A DNA stretch of 22,580 nucleotides, from contig CAIQSY010000052.1 in assembly GCA_903874585.1 (NCBI GenBank), positions 1 to 22,580 on the forward strand. Reading direction: 5' to 3'. Below the pieces are notes generated by a model, which worked only from the letters and a program-made list of their open reading frames with translations, was not told where the DNA came from and ran no database searches. This DNA is from an uncultured Chlorobiaceae bacterium (GTDB lineage Bacteria; Bacteroidota; Chlorobiia; Chlorobiales; Chlorobiaceae). Positions 1 to 7,727 of the stretch are shown here, in pieces. A program made the translations under genes and the position numbers. Numbering within the stretch: the first letter of the stretch is position 1; every line of letters begins with the position of its first letter.

Positions 1-112
<112 letters not shown>

Positions 113-131
<19 letters not shown>

Positions 132-153
132 AGAGTTTAATTCTGTTTGATCC
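113..153 (-). repeat. Leader segments complementary to the 16S 5' end
   Basis: The first bases of the 16S gene have two perfect complements in the adjoining leader. AAACTCT at 118-124 is complementary to AGAGTTT at 132-138 (7 bp, 7-base loop). GGATCAAAC at 113-121 is complementary to GTTTGATCC at 145-153 (9 bp). The two pairings overlap on the 16S side (118-121), so they would exclude each other. In the precursor they would occupy the segment that later forms helix 1 and the central pseudoknot. The complementarity is seen directly; any role in assembly timing is inference. Confidence 0.55.
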
Positions 154-226
154 GGCTAAAATTATACTTTGAGTCGTTAAACTGCAAAGCGATTGACTTT
201 GGCTTTTATTTCACTTGACAACAAAT

Positions 227-235
227 TCAAAGAAC
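227..235 (-). promoter_or_regulatory. boxA-like antitermination motif in the 16S leader
   Basis: Read leftwards, the leader contains GTTCTTTGA about 95 bases before the mature 16S 5' end. A GTTCTTTGA core is common in 16S leaders of the related Bacteroidota and resembles boxA, the NusB/S10 loading site of rRNA antitermination complexes. S10, one of the proteins that binds boxA, is encoded in this window. The role is inferred from position and motif only, and no boxB or boxC partner was identified. Confidence 0.4.
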
Positions 236-724
236 TTGACCTTACTCGATCAAGGGATGTTAATGTAAATCTTTTCCATTAACTTACAAAATCTTTTTTC
301 TTTTTATTCCAGCCTCTCAGCAAAAATAAGTACAAAAGAAAAATTGAACGTTGTATCTCCCTTCACCACAGTACAATCAAATAACGTGCCATCTTGCAGG
401 CTTTTCCCTATTTCTTTCCGACATTACGACCTTCTCTCAACAGGGAACCTAATGTATCACTCCTCTACCTAACTTCCTAATCCTTTCTCCACCTTTTTAT
501 AAAAAAAACAATAATATAGACCTTAACAGAAAAAAACTGTCTTTTCAAACTCCACGTAAGCAGCGGTATTTTTCTGGCTCTCCATAGGCGCTTTAGTGCC
601 TGATGAGCGCTGCGTTCAACAGTAAACTGCATTGGCTCTTCGCAGAATTTAATGCAAGCATTATTGTACCCTGAAGAGCACAGATAATCTATCGGAGAGA
701 GAGGATTTGTCATTCAGCTTAAAA

Positions 725-767
725 TATCGTTTTTTGATATAAAATTCCGATGAAGACAAAAACGATA
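725..767 (+). repeat. 10-bp inverted repeat just upstream of rsmG
   Basis: TATCGTTTTT at 725-734 and AAAAACGATA at 758-767 form a perfect 10-bp inverted repeat with a 23-base loop. The right arm ends four bases before the rsmG start codon, where a Shine-Dalgarno sequence would be expected but none is visible. It could be a protein-binding operator or an RNA hairpin over the start region. It has no G+C-rich stem and no T tract typical of a terminator. Confidence 0.4.
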
Positions 768-771
768 CGCC

Positions 772-1434
772 ATGAAACAACAGAATGAAGATCAAACAAC
801 ATTAGAGATGCTATGTAACGAGCAGGCTATAGAGATCACTCATCCCATGGTTGAGCAACTGGTGCGTTATCGCGATTATCTCGAACAATGGAATCAAAAA
901 ATCAATTTGGTCAGCCGAAAAGAAGATGCGCCTGTACTCATTAAACATATTTTTCACTCACTGTTAATAACACTTCACCACACGTTTTTTAACGGTGAAC
1001 AAGTACTCGATCTGGGTACAGGAGGTGGATTACCAGGTATACCGTTAGCTATCATACATTCTGAAAGTAACTTTGTACTGATCGACGCAACTGGAAAAAA
1101 AATAGCTGCTTGTCAAGCAATGATTAAGGCGCTTGGCTTAAAAAATGCTGTTGCAATACACGGAAGAGCGGAAGAGATAAAAAATATGATATTCGATACG
1201 GTTTTATCGCGACAAGTCGCACCACTTGATAAGCTCTGCGGTTGGGCAGAACCTCTACTAAAAACCAACGGTTCGCTGATTTGCCTTAAAGGAGGGGCTT
1301 TAGAGAGAGAAATCAGACAAGCACTTGCGGGAAGTAAATATCATAACAACTTTCCTTCACACATTGATTTATACCCTATTCATGGGATTAATCAATTTTT
1401 TACAGAAAAACAAATAGTCATTGCTCAAGGATAA
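772..1434 (+). CDS. rsmG: 16S rRNA (guanine-N7) methyltransferase RsmG
   Basis: RsmG (GidB) uses S-adenosylmethionine to methylate N7 of the guanine equivalent to G527 of 16S rRNA, in the decoding-centre 530 loop. The 220-residue protein has the usual family length. The Rossmann SAM-binding motif VLDLGTGGGLPGIP lies at about 78-91, the second acidic strand (LIDATGKK) at about 103-110, the family signature SRQVAPL at about 146-152, and LKGG at 172-175. It is the only intact rightward gene in the window and diverges from a 16S gene, its substrate. No strong Shine-Dalgarno sequence precedes the chosen ATG; Met12 is an alternative start. Its last codons form one arm of the terminator hairpin at 1413-1460. 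Confidence 0.95.
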   Translation: MKQQNEDQTTLEMLCNEQAIEITHPMVEQLVRYRDYLEQWNQKINLVSRKEDAPVLIKHIFHSLLITLHHTFFNGEQVLDLGTGGGLPGIPLAIIHSESNFVLIDATGKKIAACQAMIKALGLKNAVAIHGRAEEIKNMIFDTVLSRQVAPLDKLCGWAEPLLKTNGSLICLKGGALEREIRQALAGSKYHNNFPSHIDLYPIHGINQFFTEKQIVIAQG

Positions 1435-1460
1435 TTTTTTCCCCTTGAGCAATGACTATT
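1406..1460 (-). terminator. Probable terminator of the ribosomal block, overlapping rsmG 3' end
   Basis: A perfect 18-bp inverted repeat joins AATAGTCATTGCTCAAGG at 1413-1430 to its complement at 1443-1460, with a 12-base loop. Read leftwards the hairpin is followed by TTGTTTTTC, a U-rich tail, so it should end transcripts coming from rplQ, whose stop codon lies about 40 bases upstream. Read rightwards the following bases are not T-rich, so it is a weaker terminator for rsmG. One arm is protein-coding: it specifies the last residues of RsmG. Confidence 0.75.
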
Positions 1461-1499
1461 GAAACGAACTACATTAAACTACTAACACAAAAATAAAAA

Positions 1500-1949
1500 T
1501 CACTTATCAACAGATTCAGTAACTTTTTTTGACCCTTTAACACGTTTTGCACGATCCTGCTTACCTGATGTTTGAGTTGCAGATGGTGCTTCCATATAAT
1601 CAACAAGCTCAATTACTGCCATTTTTGCAGCATCCCCATAACGTGGAGCAAGTTTAATAACACGGGTATAACCTCCATTACGCAGACCTACTCTCCCAAC
1701 AATTTCTTCAAAAAGTATCCGAATTGCTTGTTTATCACGAATACTTTTAAAAATTTCACGTTGAGCATGAACAGTACCTTTACGAGCTTTGGTAATGATT
1801 TTTTCTACAACACGACGAGTCTCTTTAGCTTTAGCCTCAGTCGTCTCAATCCGCTTATAAATCAGCAACTGAGTGGAAAGATTGCTAAGAGTTGCCTTTC
1901 TATGAGCTGCGGTTCTTCCGAGTTTTCTTACCGGCTTAACTTTACGCAT
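1500..1949 (-). CDS. rplQ: 50S ribosomal protein L17
   Basis: L17 binds 23S rRNA domain III near the polypeptide exit tunnel. The N-terminal core is characteristic: KLGRTAAHRKATLSNLSTQL at about 9-28, then the ETTEAKAKETR helix, and GGYTRVIKL at about 92-100. The protein has 149 residues; its core (to about 118) matches the usual 115 to 130 residues, and a lysine-rich, low-complexity tail of about 30 residues follows. An AGGA sits seven bases before the ATG. It is the last gene of the alpha group, 45 bases after rpoA, with the terminator hairpin immediately downstream. Confidence 0.96.
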   Translation of the reverse strand: MRKVKPVRKLGRTAAHRKATLSNLSTQLLIYKRIETTEAKAKETRRVVEKIITKARKGTVHAQREIFKSIRDKQAIRILFEEIVGRVGLRNGGYTRVIKLAPRYGDAAKMAVIELVDYMEAPSATQTSGKQDRAKRVKGSKKVTESVDK

Positions 1950-1994
1950 AACTAATTCCTAATCTCAAAATTCAAAAAAATTTATTACTCGGTA

Positions 1995-2978
1995 TTACTT
2001 TATCTGATATCTCGTGATATCCATACCAAACTTCAAATCAAACTTTTCAAGCTGTTCTTTCAACTCAGTTAATGATTTTTTGCCAAAATTTTTATAATTC
2101 AGCAACTCATCTTCTTTATGCGAAACCAATTCACCGATAGTATCAATTTCAGCTAGTCGAAGACAGTTATGAGAACGAACAGAAAGATCAAGATCTTCGA
2201 TTTTAGTTCCTAAAAGACGACGCATAGTCTCAAACTCATCATCTTGCTGCTTAAACTCTTCTTCAGTAAACTCATCCTCAGTTGGTGAGAAATTGGCAAA
2301 AAATTCAATATGCTCACTAATAATCTTACCAGCTAAACTAATAGCGTCGTCAGGAGTTACAGATCCATCTGTTTCAACATCCAAGATCATTTTTTCATAA
2401 TCGGTACGTTGCCCAACACGCGTGTTCTCAACGATAAATTTGACGTTTCTGATAGGAGTGTAAATAGCATCCACAGCAATATACCCAATAGGCATACCGT
2501 CAGGTTTATTCTCTTCTGCAGGCATATAGCCACGTCCACGGCCAACATAAAGATCTATTTTAAGCGTCATACCAGCATTAACCGTTGCGACATACATATC
2601 TTTATTAAGAACCTCAAACTCACCTTCTTGGGGAACAATATCTCCAGCAGTAAATACTTTTGGACCAACCAGTATTAGTGACGTTTTACAATTTCTTTTA
2701 CAGGTTGATTTAAAACGAACTTTCTTAAGATTTAAAATAATCTCAGGAACATCCTCACGAACGCCATCAATAGCTGCAAATTCATGATACACATCTTCTA
2801 TTTTAATCCCTGTAATAGCCGTACCAGGAAGTGAAGCAAGCAGAACCCTTCTCATCATATTCCCAAGGGTTACCCCGTAACCACGCTCAAGTGGCTGCGC
2901 AATAAACCTGCCAAAACGATCGGTATGCGATGCTTCATCAACCTCAATTTTTGCAGGCATCTGCATTTGGTATATCAT
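1995..2978 (-). CDS. rpoA: DNA-directed RNA polymerase subunit alpha
   Basis: Alpha dimerises to nucleate RNA polymerase assembly and contacts promoter UP elements and activators. The 327-residue length is typical. The N-terminal domain (about 1-230) has the dimer-interface block ERGYGVTLGNMMRRVLLASL at 31-50. An acidic linker (about 232-250) leads to the C-terminal domain (about 255-315), with DLDLSVRSHNCL at 262-273; Arg268 matches the DNA-contacting Arg265 of E. coli. The loop near 90-98 carries two cysteines (STCKRNC) where E. coli has none. It lies between rpsD and rplQ, the usual alpha-operon order. The nearest Shine-Dalgarno-like AAGG is more than ten bases from the start codon, so the ribosome site looks weak. 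Confidence 0.97.
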   Translation of the reverse strand: MIYQMQMPAKIEVDEASHTDRFGRFIAQPLERGYGVTLGNMMRRVLLASLPGTAITGIKIEDVYHEFAAIDGVREDVPEIILNLKKVRFKSTCKRNCKTSLILVGPKVFTAGDIVPQEGEFEVLNKDMYVATVNAGMTLKIDLYVGRGRGYMPAEENKPDGMPIGYIAVDAIYTPIRNVKFIVENTRVGQRTDYEKMILDVETDGSVTPDDAISLAGKIISEHIEFFANFSPTEDEFTEEEFKQQDDEFETMRRLLGTKIEDLDLSVRSHNCLRLAEIDTIGELVSHKEDELLNYKNFGKKSLTELKEQLEKFDLKFGMDITRYQIK

Positions 2979-3008
2979 AGTGTATTTATACCTTAAAATT
3001 CATTAAAA

Positions 3009-3620
3009 TCACTTCGAGTACAACTCAACAACCAACTGCTCGTTATATGGCTCTTGTACTTCGATTCTTTCAGGAACAGCTAGCAATACAGCTTTCTGAT
3101 TTGCTTTATCTACCTGTATCCACGATGGTATACGAGACTCGGGCGTTCTACTAAGGGAATCAGTTACTGCGCCCATGTTCTTGCTACGCTGACGAAACTC
3201 TATAAGATCGTTAGGCGCTACAAGGTAGGAAGGGATATCAACTTTTTTGCCATTAATCAAGAGATGACCATGAGCGACCAGTTGACGAGCACCAGACCGC
3301 GATGGAGAAAACCCAGCACGATAAATAATATTATCAAAACGCCTTTCCAGCAATTTGACAAGGTTGTCACCAGTAACACCTCTCTGAGCTACCGCTTTTT
3401 TATAATAGTTACTGAATTGCTTTTCAAGAATACCATAGAGGTATTTCATTTTTTGCTTCTCTTTAAGCTGCAACGCATATTCAGAAACTTTTCCTTTTCT
3501 CCCCTGACCATGCTGACCAGGAGGAAAAGGGCGACGTTCAAGATATTTTTCAGCTTTTGGTGCAAGGGCAATCCCTAACCTGCGAGATACTTTTGTTATC
3601 GAACCTCTGAATCTTGCCAT
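3009..3620 (-). CDS. rpsD: 30S ribosomal protein S4
   Basis: S4 is a primary 16S-binding protein that starts assembly of the 5' domain. In enterobacteria it also represses its own operon. The 203-residue protein has the normal length. It lacks the N-terminal zinc-binding cysteines found in some bacteria (the C-minus form). The S4 RNA-binding domain lies at about 92-155, with FDNIIYRAGF and ARQLVAHGHLLINGKKVDIP as clear markers. No good Shine-Dalgarno sequence precedes the ATG. It sits between rpsK and rpoA. I did not find a recognisable S4 pseudoknot target upstream of rpsM. Confidence 0.97.
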   Translation of the reverse strand: MARFRGSITKVSRRLGIALAPKAEKYLERRPFPPGQHGQGRKGKVSEYALQLKEKQKMKYLYGILEKQFSNYYKKAVAQRGVTGDNLVKLLERRFDNIIYRAGFSPSRSGARQLVAHGHLLINGKKVDIPSYLVAPNDLIEFRQRSKNMGAVTDSLSRTPESRIPSWIQVDKANQKAVLLAVPERIEVQEPYNEQLVVELYSK

Positions 3621-3659
3621 ATCAATTACTTCATTGAAAATTCTATAAATAGTCTAAAA

Positions 3660-4043
3660 TCAGACTCGTCTGCGCTTTGGAGGTCGACAGCCATTGTGCG
3701 GCAAAGGAGTAATATCTTTAATTGTTCTCACATCCAAACCTGCACCTTGTAATGCTCTTATTGCTGCATCACGACCAGCTCCAGGACCTTTAATAAAAAC
3801 ATTAACATATCTCATACCAAGATCGTATGCTTCCTTCGCGGCTGCTTCTGATGTTACCTGAGAAGCATAAGGCGTATTCTTCTTGGATCCTTTAAAACCA
3901 TTCTTACCAGCACTTGACCAAGAGACAGTGTTACCTTGAACATCAGTAATAGTTACCATGATATTGTTAAAAGATGCCTTAATATGAACAGCACCTTCAG
4001 GGGTAACTTTTACTTTCTTTTTTTTTCTACTTATTGTAGCCAT
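3660..4043 (-). CDS. rpsK: 30S ribosomal protein S11
   Basis: S11 binds the 16S platform near the 690 and 790 loops and contacts mRNA at the exit channel. The 127-residue protein shows the family core: HIKASFNNIMVTITD at about 20-34, GNTVSWSSAGKNGFKGS at about 37-53, KGPGAGRDAAIRAL at about 85-98 and the basic terminus GCRPPKRRRV. An AAGGG lies ten bases before the ATG. The gene is between rpsM (47-base gap) and rpsD (39-base gap). Confidence 0.97.
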   Translation of the reverse strand: MATISRKKKKVKVTPEGAVHIKASFNNIMVTITDVQGNTVSWSSAGKNGFKGSKKNTPYASQVTSEAAAKEAYDLGMRYVNVFIKGPGAGRDAAIRALQGAGLDVRTIKDITPLPHNGCRPPKRRRV

Positions 4044-4090
4044 GAACGTACACCCTTATAGTAATCAAAGATTATTACTTAATAATAACT

Positions 4091-4468
4091 CTACTTCTTG
4101 ACAGCTTTTTTCTTACCCGCAACTGTCTTCCGTTTACCTTTTCTCGTTCTTGCATTGGTACGAGTCCTTTGTCCTCGGACGGGAAGTGAGCGACGATGAC
4201 GCAAACCACGGTAACACCCTATATCCATCAAACGCTTAATAGCCGTTTGTTGCTCACCACGGGCTTGTCCCTCTACCTTATACTCTTCGGCAATAATCTC
4301 CCTAATAGCATGCGCTTCTTCATCATTCAGCTCAGCAATCTTCCTGTCTGGTGCAATACCAGCTTTCTGTAAGATATTTTTTGCTGATGTTATCCCAATA
4401 CCATAAACATGCGTCAACGCAATAACCGCATGCTTGTTCAACGGCAAATTTACCCCAGCTATCCTCAT
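4091..4468 (-). CDS. rpsM: 30S ribosomal protein S13
   Basis: S13 sits in the head of the small subunit and forms bridges to the large subunit and the P-site tRNA. The 125-residue protein has the helix-two-turn-helix region (YGIGITSAKNILQKAGI at about 22-38) and the conserved rRNA-binding segment GCYRGLRHRRSLPVRGQRTR at about 83-102, then a lysine-rich tail ending KKKAVKK that would reach the decoding region. It follows rpmJ by 33 bases and begins the rpsM-rpsK-rpsD-rpoA-rplQ run. Confidence 0.97.
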   Translation of the reverse strand: MRIAGVNLPLNKHAVIALTHVYGIGITSAKNILQKAGIAPDRKIAELNDEEAHAIREIIAEEYKVEGQARGEQQTAIKRLMDIGCYRGLRHRRSLPVRGQRTRTNARTRKGKRKTVAGKKKAVKK

Positions 4469-4501
4469 ATTTTCTTTAAAGTTCTATTGTTTTTCTGAAG
4501 A

Positions 4502-4618
4502 TTAACCTTGACGTTGCTTATGGCTGGGATTTACTTTGCAAATCACATATCGTTTGCCTTTGCGCTTAACAATGCGGCAATGCTCACAACGCTTTTTGAT
4601 AGAAGAATATATTTTCAT
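4502..4618 (-). CDS. rpmJ: 50S ribosomal protein L36 (zinc-binding form)
   Basis: A 38-codon frame encodes L36, the smallest large-subunit protein, which stabilises 23S rRNA near the L7/L12 stalk base. The translation starts MKIYSSIKKRCEHCRIVKRK and ends NPSHKQRQG. Cys11, Cys14, Cys27 and His33 form the zinc-ribbon ligand set, so this is the zinc-dependent (C-plus) form. That matters because some genomes also carry a zinc-free paralogue elsewhere. It lies in the expected place between infA and rpmsM-type alpha genes (rpsM follows after 33 bases). Only a weak GGG precedes the ATG. Confidence 0.95.
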   Translation of the reverse strand: MKIYSSIKKRCEHCRIVKRKGKRYVICKVNPSHKQRQG

Positions 4619-4669
4619 AATAAACCCAACATGCAATAATTAAGCCAACTCAACCGAAAATTGAAAAGA

Positions 4670-4698
4670 TTTTTAATGTAAGAAATAAAGTTTGTAAA
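4670..4698 (-). promoter_or_regulatory. Candidate internal promoter ahead of the alpha group
   Basis: The 109-base infA-rpmJ gap is the longest gap between protein genes in the block. Read leftwards it holds TTTACA at 4693-4698, a 17-base spacer and TAAAAA at 4670-4675, giving 5/6 and 4/6 matches to the sigma-70 boxes. The region is very AT-rich, so chance matches are likely. It would give rpmJ to rplQ their own transcription start. Confidence 0.25.
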
Positions 4699-4727
4699 AC
4701 AAATACCCATTAGCCTCATTTAATGAG

Positions 4728-4946
4728 TTATTTGTATCTATATGTGATCCTACCTTTTGAAATATCATAAGGTGATATCTGTACTTTTACCTTATCTCCA
4801 GGTAGAATACGAATATAATGCATCCTGATTTTACCAGAAACATGTGCCAATACTTCAAGACTATTTTCTAGTTTTACTTTGAATAAAGCATTTGGAAGTG
4901 CTTCCAAAATAACACCTTCAATCTCAATAGATTCTTCTTTAGCCAA
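4728..4946 (-). CDS. infA: Translation initiation factor IF-1
   Basis: IF-1 binds the small-subunit A site during initiation, cooperating with IF-2 and IF-3. The 72-residue protein is a single S1-type OB fold, with the family markers IEGVILEALPNALFKV at about 9-24, GKIRMHYIRILPGDKVKV at about 38-55, and the terminal DISKGRITYRYK. Length and sequence are standard. It sits between map (36-base gap) and rpmJ (109-base gap), the same order as in Bacillus-type spc-alpha clusters. Confidence 0.97.
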   Translation of the reverse strand: MAKEESIEIEGVILEALPNALFKVKLENSLEVLAHVSGKIRMHYIRILPGDKVKVQISPYDISKGRITYRYK

Positions 4947-4982
4947 ATTAACAACTCCTTTATTTCAAAAAATATTACATGA

Positions 4983-5780
4983 TCAAGATGAGCTTCTTTT
5001 GAGAAAAGTCTCACTCAAAATCTCAGCTTTATCTGATCTTACAACGATTGTATGTTCAAAATGTGCAGAAGGCTTACCATCTTCAGTAACAGCAACCCAA
5101 CCACCTCGCCGACTAACCGCTTTTCGAGATCGTCCAAGCGCAATCATGGGTTCAATGGCAAGAGTCATACCTTCACGTAACTTAACTCCAGTATTTTTTC
5201 GCCCATAATTTGGCACAGCAGGATCTTCATGTAATTCACTTCCAATACCATGCCCCACCATATTTTCAATAATACTAAATCCAAAAGATCTCGCATAATC
5301 TTCGATCGCTGATGAAATGTCATGGAGACGGTTACCAGCTATAGCCATACTTATACCTCTCATAAGAGATTCAGAAGTAACATCAACAAGTTGCTGTACC
5401 TTCTCATCAATGACACCCAAAACAAAAGTACGGGCGGCATCACCATGATACCCACCTTTATAAACACCACAATCTACTGAAACAATATCACCTTCCTTAA
5501 TAACTCTTTTGATACTTGGTACACCATGCACAACTTCATCATTAAGAGAAACACAAAGTGTTGCAGGATATGGAGTTACATCGGGATCGCTTTTTGGCAC
5601 ATAATGCAGAAAACTTGGAATAGCTTCATTATCGCGTATAAACTCTTCAGCCATAACATCAAGCTGCTTCGTCGTCATACCAGGCTTAATTTCCACCTCA
5701 AGTAAATCTAATACCTTAGCAACTAAAGCACCAGACACTCTCATTAAATCAATTTCCCTTTCACTCTTAATAGTAATCAT
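4983..5780 (-). CDS. map: Type I methionine aminopeptidase
   Basis: This metalloenzyme removes the N-terminal methionine from new proteins at the ribosome exit. The 265-residue protein has the full pita-bread fold. The five metal ligands are visible: Asp103 (SVDCGVY), Asp114 (YHGDAARTF), His177 (GHGIG), Glu210 (AIEPM) and Glu242 (AHFEHT), with the substrate-site His85 in DEVVHGVP. It has no N-terminal zinc-finger extension, so it is a type Ia enzyme. It follows secY by nine bases. In many bacteria adk lies between secY and map, but here it is absent. Confidence 0.96.
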   Translation of the reverse strand: MITIKSEREIDLMRVSGALVAKVLDLLEVEIKPGMTTKQLDVMAEEFIRDNEAIPSFLHYVPKSDPDVTPYPATLCVSLNDEVVHGVPSIKRVIKEGDIVSVDCGVYKGGYHGDAARTFVLGVIDEKVQQLVDVTSESLMRGISMAIAGNRLHDISSAIEDYARSFGFSIIENMVGHGIGSELHEDPAVPNYGRKNTGVKLREGMTLAIEPMIALGRSRKAVSRRGGWVAVTEDGKPSAHFEHTIVVRSDKAEILSETFLKRSSS

Positions 5781-5789
5781 AAATACATA

Positions 5790-7121
5790 CTACCGCGTCT
5801 GTCGGCTTCTTGTTTTACCGGACTTCATAAAACCATCATAATGACGCATAAGTAAATGGCTTTCTACTTGTTGTAATGTATCTAATCCCACACCAACAAT
5901 AATTAAAAGACTTGTACCACCAAAAAATTGCGCAAACCCAGGAGTAACATTACCAAACTTAGTGAGAAAAGTCGGAAGAATAGAAATAATAGCAAGCGAT
6001 ATAGCCCCGGGCAGAGTTATCCGCGTCAAAATATTATCAATAAAATCTGCAGTACTTTTCCCTGGACGAACACCAGGAATAAAACCACCTTGCCGGCGCA
6101 TCGCATCAGCCACCTCTTTTGGATTGAATGCAATAGCCGTATAAAAATAGGTAAAAAACACAATCATCGAGCCAAACATAAGTGCATACCACCAAGAATC
6201 GTATGCAAAAATAGAGGCGACTTGTTGCATAACCTCATTCTCAGGAAAAAAGGAGAGGAACGTACCAGGAAGGAACATTATCGATTGTGCAAAAATAATT
6301 GGCATAACACCTGCAGTATTAATTTTCATAGGGATATACTGAGTACTGCCACCATAAACTTTTCTACCAACAACACGTTTAGCATACTGTACAGGTATGC
6401 GACGTGTCCCTACAGTTAAAACAACAACAAAAGCAACAATAGCAACCATCATTGCCAAAAGAATAATCTCAATAACCCAATTTTTACTTCCTAAAGATAA
6501 TGACTGAAATTCCACTACAAGTGCTTGTGGAAAACGAGCAAGAATACCAATCATAATAATAAGAGATATCCCATTACCAATACCTCGTTCTGTTATCTTT
6601 TCGCCTAACCACATCACAAATATTGTAGCTGAAGTAAGCAGAAGAACGGCAGTAAAAGTAAAAAAAAATCCAGGATCAGGAACAATAACTTTCCCAAATG
6701 ATGCCGGACTTGCAAGATTCACACTTACCCCCCAAGACTGAAGAAGAGCAATAATAACAGTACCAAATCTCGTCAATTGATTAATTTTTTGCCTTCCATC
6801 TTCGCCTTCCTTTTGTAGCTTTTGTACATAAGGTGTTACAGAACCAAGAAGCTGCACAATAATAGAGGCAGATATGTAAGGCATAATTCCCAGAGAAAAA
6901 ATAGAGGCTCTGGCAAAAGCGCCTCCAACAAATAAATCAAACAATCCAAATAGATCATTTGAATGCGACTGTGATGCGCCTGCTAATGCAGACGCATCAA
7001 CGCCGGGAATTGTAATATGAGATCCTAAACGATAAATAAATAAGAGAAGAAGTGTATAAAGAATCCGCTGACGCAGTTCAGGGATTTTATTGATGTTCCT
7101 TATACTATCAGCAAGCTTCAT
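5790..7121 (-). CDS. secY: Protein translocase subunit SecY
   Basis: SecY is the channel of the Sec translocon, working with SecE and SecG in the inner membrane and with SecA or the ribosome as driver. The 443-residue protein fits the family's ten membrane spans; the first runs at about 17-37. FARASIFSLGIMPYISASII near 69-88 is the plug-adjacent and second-span signature, and GERITERGIGNG-type sequence (GEKITERGIGNGISL, about 173-187) marks the fourth cytoplasmic region. The basic C-terminus MKSGKTRSRQTR is cytoplasmic. AAGGA lies four bases before the ATG. It closes the classical spc ribosomal genes, following rplO by 18 bases. Confidence 0.97.
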   Translation of the reverse strand: MKLADSIRNINKIPELRQRILYTLLLLFIYRLGSHITIPGVDASALAGASQSHSNDLFGLFDLFVGGAFARASIFSLGIMPYISASIIVQLLGSVTPYVQKLQKEGEDGRQKINQLTRFGTVIIALLQSWGVSVNLASPASFGKVIVPDPGFFFTFTAVLLLTSATIFVMWLGEKITERGIGNGISLIIMIGILARFPQALVVEFQSLSLGSKNWVIEIILLAMMVAIVAFVVVLTVGTRRIPVQYAKRVVGRKVYGGSTQYIPMKINTAGVMPIIFAQSIMFLPGTFLSFFPENEVMQQVASIFAYDSWWYALMFGSMIVFFTYFYTAIAFNPKEVADAMRRQGGFIPGVRPGKSTADFIDNILTRITLPGAISLAIISILPTFLTKFGNVTPGFAQFFGGTSLLIIVGVGLDTLQQVESHLLMRHYDGFMKSGKTRSRQTR

Positions 7122-7139
7122 AGCGTCCTTTTAAGGAAT

Positions 7140-7694
7140 TCAGGGCTTAGTGGATGTTTTAGGTCTCTTAACCAATTTTTCTTTTGGCTGAAGAAGAGCC
7201 TCTTCATAAGGCAGATCCCTGACTTTTGTAGCTTCTTCTAACGTACGATATGCCTTGATTACCTTCCCACCCGCAGCAACAATTTTCTCTTCAGCACTTT
7301 TACTAAAGGCATGAGCTGTAATAGTAATAGCAGAAGTTAAATCACCGTTACCAAGAACTTTGAAATAATCAGAATTACTTGCATGAAGAAGAGCTTTTAA
7401 ATCAAGGACACTAACTTCGTTTTGAAGTACTCCTTCCTGAATCCATTGCTCAATCTGTGAAATATTAACAGCATTAACTGTTTTTTTATCCACAGGAGTA
7501 AACCCAAACTTCGGCAATCGACGATAAACTGGAACCTGACCACCTTCGATAATAGGTCTTTTATAACCACTTCTTGACTGCTGACCTTTATTACCTTTGC
7601 CTGCCGTTGTTCCGTTTCCAGAACCTTGACCACGACCGACACGCTTTTTATTTTTAACTGCGCCTTTTGCTGGACGAAGTGAACTTAAATCCAT
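7140..7694 (-). CDS. rplO: 50S ribosomal protein L15
   Basis: L15 binds 23S rRNA late in assembly and reaches into the subunit core with a glycine- and arginine-rich N-terminus. That N-terminus is clear: RVGRGQGSGNGTTAGKGNKG at about 18-37, then SRSGYKRP and FEGGQVP-like (IEGGQVPVYRRLPKFGF, about 50-66). At 184 residues it is about 40 longer than the E. coli protein, mostly from a C-terminal extension (after about 150) ending in a basic KRPKTSTKP tail. The order rpmD-rplO-secY is standard. Confidence 0.96.
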   Translation of the reverse strand: MDLSSLRPAKGAVKNKKRVGRGQGSGNGTTAGKGNKGQQSRSGYKRPIIEGGQVPVYRRLPKFGFTPVDKKTVNAVNISQIEQWIQEGVLQNEVSVLDLKALLHASNSDYFKVLGNGDLTSAITITAHAFSKSAEEKIVAAGGKVIKAYRTLEEATKVRDLPYEEALLQPKEKLVKRPKTSTKP

Positions 7695-7727
7695 GATTTC
7701 AATTCCCGACTTGCTATTAAAAAAAAC

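Larger units (their letters stand above)
132..771. other. rRNA leader and rsmG-rrn divergent intergenic region
   Basis: This 640-base stretch has no convincing gene. The part next to the 16S gene (132 to about 475) should be the leftward rRNA leader and promoter region. It holds a boxA-like motif at 227-235 and segments complementary to the 16S 5' end at 132-138 and 145-153. I could not find a clear sigma-70 promoter for the rRNA operon. The part from about 477 to 713 has a 78-codon leftward open frame with no Shine-Dalgarno sequence and no recognisable domain, which I do not call a gene. The right end (about 720-771) is the rsmG upstream region and contains a 10-bp inverted repeat. Confidence 0.6.

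Noticed and set aside
132..480. A sigma-70 promoter for the rRNA operon
   Set aside because: Several partial matches exist in this AT-rich stretch (for example TTGAGA near 436), but none has both boxes at proper spacing. Start-site mapping is needed.
477..713. A 78-codon leftward open frame between rsmG and the rRNA leader
   Set aside because: No Shine-Dalgarno sequence, no recognisable domain, and composition that ends in a low-complexity basic and hydrophobic tail. A homology search against Chlorobiota would decide: a conserved orthologue would support it.
5928..6419. A 163-codon rightward open frame opposite secY
   Set aside because: Mirror frame of a conserved membrane protein gene; the product is basic and resembles no family.
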